Under the pieces are notes generated by a model, which saw only the letters and a program-made list of their open reading frames with translations, was not told the DNA's origin and made no database searches. A DNA stretch of 64,000 nt, taken from the NCBI GenBank assembly GCA_019426215.1, contig CM033396.1, positions 31,229,154-31,293,153 of the forward strand. The letters are read 5' to 3'. Numbering within the stretch: position 1 is the stretch's first letter; each line of letters opens with the position of its first letter. Origin of the DNA: Buddleja alternifolia. Taxonomy: Eukaryota; Streptophyta; Magnoliopsida; Lamiales; Scrophulariaceae. Below, piece by piece: positions 22,733 through 35,137 of this stretch. Both the position numbers and the translations under genes were made by a program.

Positions 22733-23706
22733 TTTTTTTTCTCAAGATTTTTGCAGTTTGGAAGGCCTTTTTATTGATGATGAAACATATAAATGAAGGA
22801 GATAAGTCCTTTTCAATCACTTTCTCGCTTGTTTAAGTTTCAATCACTTTCTCGCTTGCAGTTTAAGTGTGGGACGGAACCTTTTTTTCTTTTTTTATTT
22901 TATGTGTTTGAGTTAGTTTGCGTGAAATATTAATATATATACGAACCCGTTATTGTCCATTGTTTTTTCATTTTTTTTTAATTTGGTAAGAATTGAATGC
23001 AATAAACACATTTGATTTGATTTTCGTAATTTATGTTTATCATATTAAAAATCGGTGAAAAAATGGTGAAAAATCAACGGTGGTACATATTATTTTTCAT
23101 ATTAATCTTCAGAATTTTGAATTTTATATTGTCAAGAAAAAAAGTCATTGGCCGATTATTTTATTTAAAATCAATGAACTCTAAATAGGAATATACCCTT
23201 TGATTTTAAGATATTATATATCTATCTCATTCTCATTCTCAATCTCAATTTCAATTCATTAGAGATTTCATAAAATTCTGAATCTTATCATATCCCATGA
23301 GATTGACTTGGAGATTGCCTTTAAAAATCAGTAATTAGCATAAATATATGATACAATCTTCCAAATCTCAAAAGTGTCCATGTATTTCAAAATTTGTAGT
23401 TCAAATTGTTAATCGAATTTTTCCTATTTAATTCCTTACATTCCCCAACATTTTGCTCAAGTTCCGGATTTTATAATATGCCGTTCCTAAACCCTTTTTG
23501 ATGTAAGGATCTATGTAATTTTTTGATATTCTTTTTTTTTTAAAAGAAAAATTGGTCTTATATATCATTCAATCGAAAGTTTACAACGCTTGGAACAATA
23601 CAATTTATATCGACTCAAACGATGTAGTAATAACATCGGAAACACTAACTATCAAGTTCTTGAAAATAACAAATCTTAAAAACTCACAACCGAACACAAA
23701 AAAAGT
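22733..23706. other. RBR upstream region, no gene
   Basis: AT-rich. The first ~35 bp upstream of the RBR start are shared with the pseudogene copy at 4,269-4,305. No promoter element could be assigned with confidence. Confidence 0.5.
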
Positions 23707-23905
23707 CTTGTGCAACTCCTATTCAAGGAGAGATAAAACTCTCATTCGAGAGAGAAAACAAACTCTCATACAAGAGAGAAAGTAAAATACTAAGCAAAAA
23801 ATCTAAAACGCTATATAAAAACTTATGCATCACCCGTCTTCATCTAGTCAGATCTGTCTATGTTTCGTTAAATCCATAGCCGACTCGTCAAATTTGAAGA
23901 TGTGA
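23707..23905. repeat. Dispersed repeat, copy 2 (inverted relative to 3,290-3,525)
   Basis: Starts CTTGTGCAACTCCTATTCAA. Its reverse complement matches copy 1 with small indels. Confidence 0.6.
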
Positions 23906-24500
23906 TGTACAAGTTGAAGAAGGGTGCTCCAACCCAACCCGCCGATGATAGTGGTGGTAACAGTGGTGAAGAAGACGACTGCTTTACCAAACCATCGTCG
24001 GCGGAGGAATATAGAAGAAAAAGAAAGCTAGGGTTTAGAGAGAAATGGGGAGAAAGAGGTAATTTTTTGATATTCCAGTAGTATGTTATTCTTTGTTATT
24101 TTTCCTCGTTCAATTATTTTGTTAAATAATAATTCATCATACTTGATAAGTGATAGCTGATGTCCCAAACCTAAAAAGGAAATCACAATAAAAAAAGAGT
24201 CAAAATTGCGGAACAAGCTTAACAACTTCAGAGGCAAACACACTTTGGTAAAGACAGAAAGCGCAAATAGGAATAACAACTTCAGCAACACGTACAATAG
24301 GCAAATAGTCAAAATAAGTCAAAGTAAATAAGGCAGTTAGTTAACCCTAACTTATAACTGCCACCTCAGAGTTAAAAATTAGCTGCCCAGCTCAAAGCAC
24401 CTGGATTTTCGTATAGAAGCTAAGAAAGAATTGATTTTACACATCGATTGGGTATTGAACAATGTATTTTTGTTCTTACCTCGTATACTTTCCCTGAAAT
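23906..24500. other. Gene-free stretch left of the first Copia element
   Basis: A 5' LTR and primer site for the Copia element would be expected here, but no match to its 3' LTR (48,552 onward) and no TGGTATCAGA-type primer site was found. The element is therefore probably truncated at its 5' end. Confidence 0.5.
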
Positions 24501-24504
24501 TGCA

Positions 24505-25513
24505 AGAATAAATTGGGCTTAATTGATGGTTCTTGCAAGATTCCTGATGAAGATTCTCCTCTTTACCCTCAATGGAAGCGCTGCAACGCCTTGGTAAATC
24601 CTGGATCCATCTTTCTTTATCTAGACAGTTAATTCATGGTGTTGTTTTTATTGCGATTTTGCATGTTTGATTTGGAAAGACTTGAAGGAAAGATTTGATA
24701 TAGTCAATGGGGCACAAATGTATGCATTATAAAGGAAGATTAATACAACTACTCAAGGGACCAATTATGTCACTGTGTACTACTCCAAATTAAGACAGTT
24801 ATGGGACGAGTATGAATCCCTAATCCCCTCACCATCTAATGATGTATCTAAGGAATATACTGAATTTAGCGGACAATTGAAGATGATGCAATTTTTAATG
24901 GGGTTGAACGATTGTTACAGTGCCACTAGATCACATATTCTAATGATGTGTCCATCGCCTACACATAGCCAAGTCTATTCAATTGTTAGTAATGAGGAAA
25001 TTCAAAGGGGGATAAACCTACAGTCTGTCAACACCACAGACTCCCCAGCAGCTTTCTACTCTAATTCCCAAAATTTCAATGGTCCAAAGAAAGCACAAGT
25101 CAATTGTGAATATTGTCATGCATCTGGGCACACTAAAGAGTCCTGCACCAACCATACAACAAGAAAATCACCAACTTCAACATCCTACAACTCAGAACAC
25201 ACAACCTCAACTCACTCCACAACAGTATCAGCAATTGTTTCAATTGCTTTCAAACTCCAACAACAACAATGGTTCAGCTGTTAATTCAACTTTATGACTT
25301 TATTGATTTAGCGGCACATACAAACCAAAAGGTTTGGACTTTGGATTATAGATAGTGGTGCAAACCACCATATGACATCTGATTTCAGCCTTATACATAA
25401 CCCAATACCAATTAAATCTCATAATCCTATGAGTCTGCCTAATGGTATTTTAAATTTTGTTACTCATATTGGCTCAGTTCATTTAAATTCAGATTTTATC
25501 CTTGATAAACTTC

Positions 25514-25544
<31 letters not shown>

Positions 25545-27761
25545 GATTTTAAATATAACTTGTTATCAGTCTCACAATTTTCTCATGATAATGCTTGCCA
25601 TATTTGTTTTTACCCTAATATTTGTCTAATACAAGACACTTGAACTGACAAGATAAGGAGGACTGGTAAAGTTTGGAATGGGCTATATCAATTAGAATCT
25701 ACTATTGAAGATATAGTTTCTAATTTTGAAAAAAAATTCCCTATTTGTAATAAATCCTTTAAGGCCTCTTCAATAATTCATCCCAATTAATAAAATTTGA
25801 ACATATGTTCTTTACTGAGGTACTAATGATTTCTATTTGTCCCCTAGCTAAGAATAGCATGTTACATTTTCCTAATAAAACCACTAGTACTGTTTCTATG
25901 TTTCAATTACTTCATATTGATGTTTGGGACCTTATAAGGAACCTACATATAATAATGAAAAAAATTTCTCAGTATTGTAGATGACTTTTCTAGAGTTACT
26001 TGGGTTTTTTTGATGCTATATAAATCCAATGTCCTTACAAATCACAGAAATTTCTTTAATTTTGTCAAGACTCAATATTCTGTTAATATTAAACAAGTGA
26101 GGACTGATAATGCTTGGGAATTTTTCTCCCATGACTGCAAAGATAGTTTTTATTCCTTAGGATTACTGCACCAAAGCTCTTGCCCTTATACTCCACACCA
26201 AAATGGTGTAGTAGAAAGGAAACACAGACACATTCTTAATGTAGCTAGAGTTTTAAAATTTCAGTCTCATTTACCTATTAAATGCTGGGTTGATTGTGTT
26301 TTAACTGCAGTTTATATTATTAATAGGATACCTACACCCCTTCTTAATGGTAAAACTCCTTTTACTGTTTTGCATGGTTCTCCTCCTAATTATTCTCAAC
26401 TTAGAGTTTTTTATTGTCTCTGTTATACTAAGGTCTTGCCTCAATTAGATAAATTTCATGAAAGATCTAAACCATGTGTCTTTATGGGGGTATGCTACTG
26501 CATAAAAGGGTTATAAATTGTTGGATTTACATTCTCATACATTTATAGTTTCTAGATATGTGATTTTTTATGGAAAAATCTTACCTTGTGCCATTACTAA
26601 TAAATTTGATGATAACCATAAATTCTCTACTTTTGATTCTAATCAATATTATGAAGATGTAGTTCCATACAAAAATTAGCATACTCCTGATGGTAATCAT
26701 GCCTTGCCACTTACAGAGGATGATAATCCTCCCCTCAATTTTAATGACACATGTACTGTTTCTTTTCTAGTTACTATTACTAATACAAATCAAAATATTA
26801 GGAGATCTACTAGAACTTCACAACCCCCATATTGGTTGAAAGATTATGTCTTCCCTTTTACAGCAGAATCAAATAATGTGTCTTCCACTTCTCATCCTTT
26901 ATCACAGTATATACATTATGATAATATATTATGTTCATATAAGACTTATCTTTCTTTTATTTCTATTGAGTTTGAGCCAAAGACTTTTTATGAAGCTGTT
27001 AAACATGATAAATGGAGATAAGCTATGGACACTGAAATTAAGGCTCTTGAACTTAACAAAACATGGAAAATAATTGATTTGCCTACTAATAGAGTTCCCA
27101 TAGGATGTAGATGGGTATACACCATTAAATATAATTCAGATGGTTCAATAAATAGGTATAAGGCAAGACTTGTTGCCAAAGGATATACCTAACAAGAAGG
27201 ATTTGATTATCATGAGACATATTACAGTAAGGACTGTTATAGCTGTTGCTGCACAATATTCTTGGCCTTTATGGCAAATAGATATTACAAATGCCTTTTT
27301 ACAAGGTGATTTATATGAAAAGGTATACATGGATGTTCCTCTTGGGTTTAACAATCAGGGGAGAATGGGAAAAAAAAAGGGTTTGTAGATTGCTAAGAAG
27401 TTTATATGGAGTGGAAAAACATAATTACAGATGCTATGGATAAAGATGGTTATAAACAGTCTAAACATGATTATTCAATGTTTATAAAATCAAGGGGGAG
27501 TAATATTTGCATTTTATTACTGTATATTGATGATATATTGATTACTGGTAATGATAATGATATGATTTGGATTTAAAACAATATCATAATAATACTTTCT
27601 ATATGAATAATTTGGGTGAACTAAGGTATTTTTTGGGGGATTGAAATTGCAAGATCATCCAAACGTATTTACATGAACCAAAAAAAATATATTCTTGAAC
27701 TTTTAACAGAAGCAGGGATGACTGGGTGTAAGCCAATCAGTGTTCCTATGGAACAAAATAT
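24505..27761 (+). pseudogene. Copia retrotransposon gag-pol, 5' part, decayed (RE1-like gag)
   Basis: In order: gag N-terminus (KNKLGLIDGSC and PLYPQWKRCNALV at 24,507-24,600, then a shift), gag core (TVYYSKLRQLWDEYESL near 24,770-24,815), zinc knuckle CEYCHASGHTKESC (about 25,108-25,149), protease/GAG-pre-integrase remnant interrupted by a (TA)n run at 25,514-25,541, integrase core (IVDDFSRVTWVF near 25,975, VRTDNAWEF near 26,100, PHQNGVVERKHR near 26,200) and reverse transcriptase (WVYTIKYNSDGS near 27,113, LLYIDDILITGN near 27,518). Many stops and shifts are present. The reading stops at VPMEQN (27,758), where a SIRE-like LTR begins; the 3' end of the same element is found 20 kb away at 47,784. 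Confidence 0.85.
25514..25541. repeat. (TA)n microsatellite within Copia pol
   Basis: About 13-14 TA units inside the GAG-pre-integrase coding remnant, between ILDKL and PDFKYN. Confidence 0.9.
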
Positions 27762-29247
27762 TGGTGGTCCCAAGTGGCATACGAAAGGGTCAGGAAGGGG
27801 AGGGGGGGGGGAGGTTTGAATAGACCCTGAAGTCTTTTTTGACTTAAAAGATTTCGTATCACTTTTAAGAGTTTGGACGCTTAGTAAGAGGAGTGCTAGG
27901 TCAAGTGTTAAAGAATAGTTAACTTTGACTTAGTGATTACAGCAGTTACCAAAGTAGGGTAACGCTTGGATCGCTTAATCAGGGTTAGCACAGCGGAATT
28001 GATTTTAATACTTAGCGTTCTTTTAGCCAAATAGTCTCTTAACCATTTTAAAGACTTTTTAATGATATGATGCGAATAATAAAGTAAAGGAACAAAATAG
28101 TAAAATGACACAAGATATGAAAGGTTAATTGGATGATGTAATCCCAATTACGTCCTTCTTCTCCTTTATACTCGGAGGAAATCCACGAAGATGAAAATTG
28201 AAGGATCACATAGAGACTTCTACAAAATAGAGGATTAGGAAGATGATCTTGAGCTCCTTGATCAGACTTTAGCTCCAATGAAGATCTTCTTCAACAAGCT
28301 TCTCTCACATAGAAATGTTGCTTGCTAGTCAACAGCTTTCTCATGCAGATGAAAGAGGTTGAGAGTTTTCGTCACAGATTTGTTTGATTTTGAGAAGTTC
28401 AAACAACTTGGAATATCTCAATGAGAGTGTAGGGTTCTTCTATGAAGATGTTTGAGATATCAGTGACTGTCTTAGGAATGTTTGAAAAGCTTAAAGCATA
28501 TGTAGTTTTGTAAGCTTTTCTTGGAATGATTTCAGCAGAATTTTTGACCTAATTCTTGTGTGTATTCATATTTTAGGGTTTGTTGAGGGGAGGTATTTAT
28601 AGGCATTTTCTAGGGATTTGTCCGTTGGACACATGCAAGCGCGTGCCTCTCACGTAACGAGTGAGTAGTACCTTTCCCAACATTCCTGAAATCCTACTGC
28701 AAAGATTGGATGTGGCAGGTTTGAACTCTGACAATCTTAGCCAATAGGGTAGCTTGCTGCATATGCAATTCATCCTTATCTCATTTAATGCTCTTGTCAA
28801 ACATTTAATGCATTTGAATTTATTTCCCGTTGGAAATAAATGCTCGTTGAATGATTGTATTTAAGTCCTTAATGACTTTGGAATTAATTTTAGGTGAATT
28901 TGATCATTTGATCGCTTTGATTACTTTGAGCGCTTGATTCATAACTCCTGAAATGGGATTGGCAGTCGCTTAAGACAAAATCTTCATCTTCGCTTTGCTT
29001 CAGACACTGATCTTCAACTTCATCTTTGAAAGACTCACCTCAAATTCTATCAGTGACTTGGTATCCAATACTTAATCTAAAATCTACAAAGATAAAAATT
29101 ACAAACCTAGTCTAAAAATTACAACTCGATTACTTTGTTAAACGCTTAAACATGTTCTAAGAAAGATAAACTTACCTAATCTGTGGGGTCTAACATAAAG
29201 CCTATCTTGTATTATCATCAAAACATCTAACATGAAATTTCCTAACA
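27762..29247 (-). repeat. SIRE-like element 3' LTR, 1,486 bp
   Basis: Starts TGGTGGTCCCAAGTGGCATA and ends ATGAAATTTCCTAACA. The same boundaries are shared with the LTRs at 45,354, 46,536 (inverted) and 49,435. On the element's strand, AAAAAGGAGGAAAT (29,248-29,261) directly precedes it and serves as polypurine tract. Confidence 0.9.
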
Positions 29248-29514
29248 ATTTCCTCCTTTTTGATGATGTCAAGACCTTAACTCTTTTATAGTCCAAGATT
29301 TAGACAAACAACAAAGATTATAAAGTTAATGTTTAAACAGTTAGAGGAGTTAGCTATGAGTTAGTACATTATAGCGAGAAACAAGATGTTTCAGCAAAAC
29401 TCATTCATTTGGATAAGTCATGTAAGTACAAGTGAGTTACAGAAAGATAAAAAACAGAAACATTCACAAACATATAAAGCGCTTAAAAAACATAAAGCAA
29501 ATAAAGTTTAGCAC

Positions 29515-29608
29515 TTTCTTTGGTTCCTAAAGGAGGCTTGTTAGCGTCCTTTTTACTAGCCTCTTTTTGCTCTTGCTTGAACATTGGCTGAGCAAACTTT
29601 CACGGCAT
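29515..29608 (-). pseudogene. SIRE env-like ORF, C-terminal piece
   Basis: Minus-strand frame encoding KFAQPMFKQEQKEASKKD and ending in a stop. Separated from the rest of the env-like ORF (38,900 onward) by the nested Copia element. Lysine-rich tail, no domain recognised. Confidence 0.5.
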
Positions 29609-31749
29609 TGTTGGGTTGACTCATTCACTCGGGTGGCTCGTGGCAGCGGAAATTAAATTTTTTACGAAAGTAAACGTACAACCACCCGAAAACAGGAATA
29701 TGGAATTGGTTCGATCAAATTTGATAAGGAGGTAAACGAAATTATACCTTTCGAAAATTTTGTTTCACTTCGTACTTTGGATCTCAGCAACCCTGTGGTG
29801 CAAATCCACACAATTTCCCTTGGGTGAGAAATTGCCCGTCGTCTTTTTGTATCTCCCGGTTTAGAGTGCTCCAAACGTCGCACCTCTACGATGTATCCAC
29901 ACCTCGTTCAAGTCACCAATCGTCTTGCCTTGCGTGCTAGACAACAAAACGATTCTAAGCTTAACTTAGGCTTGATTATGTAAAGAGTAGGAATATTTTC
30001 TAAGTCGTTTAATTTAACACATGAATAGAACGACGTCTTGTTAGAAAGAGGGAGAAGGTGGCCGATATTTAGGTCTAGTGAGGGGGACGAATTTTCCAGC
30101 AATTATGACTATTTAATTTTAGTCTCCTTCATCTCTTATTTAAAGGTGAAGATTACCTAGAGTCCAATTAGGAAAAGGAAATTTCCTTTCTCCTAAACTC
30201 TAGTAATCCTCATCCTATGAAGACTTGGAGGAGGAGAAAACTCTTTTCCTCCTCCACCACATAAAAACCGCCCCTCCCTTATTTTTTCTCATAAAAATCG
30301 GTCAACACAAGTCGATTGGATTCTAGGATTTAATTTTGACTTCTCAATTTAATTATAGGTTCAACCCATCAATTAAATACAAGTCAAATTAAATCCAACC
30401 AACTTATTCCAACATTTATTTATTTAACTTGGGCTCTACCCAATTAAATAAAATACTTGGACTCTACTAAGTCCATTAATTTAATTAATTCTACAAGATT
30501 AATAAAAAGAGTAAAATTAATTTAATCCTTCAATTAATTTATATTCCATATTAGGAAAGTACTACACTTTCCTAATTCTCTCAATTTCCTCGAAATTGAT
30601 TAATCACATCTATTCAAGCAGTGACTCTCTCGAGTTAGTGTGTGACCCCTTAGGCTCGTTTCTATCTAGTAGTAAGTACACCTTTCCACAGTGCTAGTGT
30701 ACCTTCCTAAAATGGAAAGTACTAGGTTAAATCAATCCTTTGATTTAATCAAGCCTCGAATTAGTCACCAAGCTAATTCTCGGCACTTACAAATCGCGGT
30801 TGCCCACCTAGCATAGGGTCCCGAAGACCTAGATAAAACGAAAGTAAAGATACGCCTTTTGCGATCTTGATCCTCGCATAAGTAAGATCCCTCTATCTAA
30901 TATCCCGATTGAATCTAGAGCAGTGGCTAAGGTCGAAGCTCTATTAATTCAATACTATGTTTCCCACGTTATGTGAAATCCATTTCGACTATCTAAACGA
31001 GGAAACCCTACACCTCTTTAGATATCATACTTCGGCCGAAGATTCCTTAAGTTAATTCACTATGTAACCATAAGAGATTAACCGACTGGCTAATGTCAGA
31101 GATAGATTCCTTTCGATTCTCACGTGCCTTATTACGTAAGACGTGCATGTCTGAGTTTGCCCATATTCGATCATCTAAAGTGATCATTTAACAAATCAAG
31201 AACATGCGCGGTTACGCATAAGACATCCAATGGAATCTTAGGTCCATTAGGATTACTCTTATACTACAAGACCACTGGAAGTTGCACATTTGACTGGGAA
31301 TCCATTTTAGGAACTTCCATGGGGTTGTTCAGTTCGCCCATTACCACAATGGCAACCGTCATATATGCATTGGCTTTCACAGTGCCAGTCTCTATGGAAC
31401 GGGATACACTTCTCCCAGAGTATGCATCGTATGAGCAAGTCTTTTGGGTTGCATCGATATCCCTTTATCTCGATGAACCCTTTTACGACTTGGAACAATG
31501 TTTTAAGATCACAGCCTTTGAGACATATTCCATTATTGCCACACCCAATGTGCAATGATGTCCCATAGCTATGTGTGATCCTTCGGGACTTTATTCTAAG
31601 CCAAAGTAAAAACTAATTTAAGAATAAAGACATGACACACATATAAAAGAGATTGACTTTATTTATATGAAAACGATTGTTCAATTCTAGAGTTACTATC
31701 ACATAGAATGGCGCCCAATAATTGGTGCGCCGGGCACTAACTCTAACAA
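29609..31749 (-). repeat. Nested Copia 3' LTR
   Basis: On the plus strand it begins TGTTGGGTTGACTCATT and ends GGGCACTAACTCTAACA. Near-identical in length and sequence to 36,759-38,899, by eye about 95% alike. Short open frames repeated in both LTRs (for example 31,319-31,558) are not genes. Confidence 0.95.
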
Positions 31750-31760
31750 TCTCCCACTTG
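31750..31760 (-). other. Nested Copia polypurine tract
   Basis: AAGTGGGAGAT on the element's strand, abutting the 3' LTR start (TGTTAGAG). It would prime plus-strand DNA synthesis. Confidence 0.85.
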
Positions 31761-31762
31761 CC

Positions 31763-34700
31763 CTAGCGCCAATTGCCCATGTACTTAAGGCCCTTTTTTC
31801 CCAGATGTCCTTCAAATACTTTTTGGCTAAGGGGTTTGGTGAGTTGGTCCGCTATGTTGTCCGCTGTGTCCACGCGCTCCATTCGCACGTTGCCTCTTCC
31901 AATGATTTCTCGTATCAATGGGAATTTCCTCAGAACATGTTTGGATTTCTGATGAGACCTCGGCTCTTTTGCTTGCGCAATAACCCCATTGTTATCGCAG
32001 TAGACCGTTACTGGATCCCTAATGGATGGAACGACACCCAATTCTTGGATGAAGTTCCTCATCCAAACAGCTTCTTCTGCAGCCTCATTTGCTACAATGA
32101 ATTTTGCTTCAGTGGTGGAGTCGGCTATGGTTGCTTGCTTGGAACTCTTCCAGCTAACCGCTCCGCCATTAAGCAGAAATACAAACCCAGAGACCGACTT
32201 CGAGTCATCCTTGTCGGATTGGAAACTCGAATCAGTGAACCCCTCTAATTCCAATTCTCCTCGTCTGTATATCAAGAACAACTCCTTAGTTCTCCTCAGA
32301 TACTTAAGGATTGTTTTCACCAAACTCTAGTGTGCTATGCCTGGATTTGCTTGATATCGACTGCACGCACTCAATGCATAAGCTACATCGGGTCTTGTGC
32401 ATATCATCGCGTACATTATACTACCTATCGCAGAAGCATAGGGAGTTTTGGACATTTACACTCTTTCTTCCTCAGTCTTTGGGCACATAGACTTGGAAAG
32501 TGTGATGCCATGTCCTATTGGTAAGAATCCCTTATTGGACTCTTCCATCTCAAATCTTTTAAGTACGCGATCGATATATGCAGATTGGGAGAGACCTAGC
32601 ATCCTATTCGATCTATCCCTATAGATCTTCATACCGAGTATGTAGGATGCCTCTCCCATATCTTTCATGGAGAATTTATTAGAGAGTCATACTTTAGTTG
32701 ACTGCATCATCCCTACATCATTTCCAATTAGTAGGATGTCATTGACATAAAGTATGATGAACGTGACTGTGCTCCCACTGTCTTTCTTGGATGAACACAC
32801 ATGCCTCTTCAACGTTTTGAACGTATCTATACTCTTGTATGACAGTGTCAAAACATTTGCTCCAACTTCGAGAAGCTTGCTTAAGTCCATAGATGGACCT
32901 TTGGAGTTTACACACTTTGTGTTCGCTCCCTTTGGATGTAAAGCCCTCTGGCTGTTGCATGTAAATCTCTTCCTCAATTTCTCCATTTAGAAATGCAGTC
33001 TTTACATTCATCTTCCATATTTCATAATCAAAATATGCAGATATTGCAAGCATAATCCTAATGGATTTCAGCATAGCCACTGGCGAGAAGGTTTACTCAT
33101 AGTCAATCCCTTGTGGGCTGTAGAAGTAATATCCAACAGTTTCCTTTGGATATCCTACAAAATAGCACAAAGAGGACTTGGGGTCCAATTTGTCTCCCAC
33201 TAAATGCTTTACATAAGCTGGACACCCCTATATTCTCAAATAATTATATGAGGGCGTCTTTCCACACCAACTTTCATATGGGGTATTGGGCACCGTCTTG
33301 CTAGGCGATCTATTCAACAGATAGACAGCCGTTTCAAGAGCATAGCCCCACATAGACTTAGGAACTTTAGTGAAACTCATCATGGATCGAACCATATCTA
33401 GTAATGTTCGATTCCTACGCTCGGCTACCCCGTTATGTTGAGGTGTGCTGGGCGGTGTCCACTGTGAGAGAATTCCATTCTCTCTAAGATAATCAAGAAA
33501 CTCGGTAGACAAGTATTCTCCTCCTTGATCCGATCGAAGAGCCTTATTACTTCTACCAAGTTATTTCTCTACTTCATTTCTGAACTCCTTAAACTTCTCA
33601 AAGGATTCAGATTTATATCTCATAAGATATAAGTAACCATACCGTGAATAATCATCGGTAAAAGTTATGAAGTAGATTTGGCCACAATGAGTGCTCACAC
33701 TCATTAGCCCACACACGCCCGTATGGACCAAGTCCAATGGTTTTGTGGCTCGTTCCGCTTTCCTCGAAAATGGTAACTTGGTCATTTTTTCTTTAAGACA
33801 TGATTCGCAACTTGACAATTCATCTAAGTCATTTACACCTAAATGTTTTGCCAATGTTCGAATTCTTTCTTTGGAAATATGTCCAAGTCTTTCGTGCCAC
33901 ATTTGTGAGTTTACTTGATTATCTTGTTTACTTTTGTTACTTTGTTGAATATTGAGATTGGAAATTATTGGGGATATTGTATACATTCCATCTTTCATTT
34001 TCGATTCCATAATAAGAGACGATTTATAAAACAAAAGCAAACTTTTATTATGAATCTCAAAACAATATCCTTCTCTATCCAAAACCGAAATCGAGATAAT
34101 ATTTCTTATTATTTCAGGAACAAAATAAACGGAATGTAAAACTAATTTCGTATCTCCTAACTCTAAGTAGATAGTCCCCACGGCTTTGGCAGCAACCAAT
34201 GCTCCATTCCCCATCCGCAGGGTCATATCTCCTCTACTTAGCTCCTTGGTTCTTTTCATCACTTGCAAATCGTTGCAGATATGAACACCGCATCCAGTGT
34301 CAAAACCCCAAGAAGAATCGTTAACAGTGAAGTTAACTTCAACAAAGAACATACCTTGAGCCAGAGGCTCTTTGCAGTTCCTTTGCCAGTGCCCAACTTT
34401 CCCACATTTGAAGCACTCATCATACTTTTTAGACTTAGACTTCTTACCCTTCTTCACACCACCATTACCTTTCAGTTTCTTTGTCTTATTCTTCTTCTTG
34501 TTGCCCTTCTTGGCTTTTGAAGAGGAATTCATAAGAAGCACCGGTTTATCCTTCTTGATGGTGCTTTCAGCAGTTATCAACATGTTCAACAATTCATTCA
34601 ATGAAGCATTTAAGTTGTTCATGTTGAAATTGATGACGAATTGATCATATGACTTTGGGAGAGATTGAAGCACAACGTCGACACAAAGGTCTCCGTCGAG

Positions 34701-35137
34701 TAGCACATCCAAATCATTCATCTTATGAATCAATTGGAATACTCACTCATAGACGCCCCTTCATTCATCCTTGCTCCAAATAGTTGTTTTGATATAGCAT
34801 ATCGTTCTCTCCTAGCCTTAGTACCGTAAAGCTCTTCTAAGTGGTCGATGATTTCCTTTGCCATCATCATATTTTCATGTTGCTTTTGCAACTCATTTGA
34901 CATAGAAGTCATGATGATGCATCTAGCTTGGATGTTTTCATCCGACCACAACTTTGCGTACTCTTTATCCTCATCACTGCTTTCATCGTTAATCTACGGT
35001 TGTATAGCCGTTAGGATATAATCCTTCTTTTCATATTGAAGAACGATTTTTAGGTTTCTAAGTCAGTCCGAAAAGTTTGGTCCGTTCAGTTTGTTGGTTT
35101 CAAGAATTGTATAAAGAGGATTTTTAGCCATTTTCAT
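31763..35137 (-). pseudogene. Nested Copia gag-pol, degraded
   Basis: Gag begins at ATG 35,137 (MKMAKNPLYTIL). It has UBN2-type gag text, the zinc knuckle CFKCGKVGHWQRNC (about 34,412-34,371), a protease motif with DTGCGVHIC, GAG-pre-integrase (MWHERLGHIS), integrase (TDDYSRYGYLYL, then PQHNGVAERRNR), reverse transcriptase (YEIWKMNVKTAFLNGE; SIYGLKQASRSW; LYVNDILLIGN in place of YVDD) and RNase H (GFTDSSFQSD; YCDNNGVIAQAKEP). Stops occur in gag near 35,070 and 34,995; a frameshift near 34,735; TAA at 33,563-33,561 and TAG at 33,230-33,228 in integrase. About 0.5 kb between integrase and reverse transcriptase is missing near 33,110. The changed catalytic aspartate would abolish polymerase activity even without the stops. 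Confidence 0.92.

Noticed and set aside
31319..31558. Open frames repeated at 38,476-38,709
   Set aside because: They lie in the two LTRs of the nested Copia element and have no motif.
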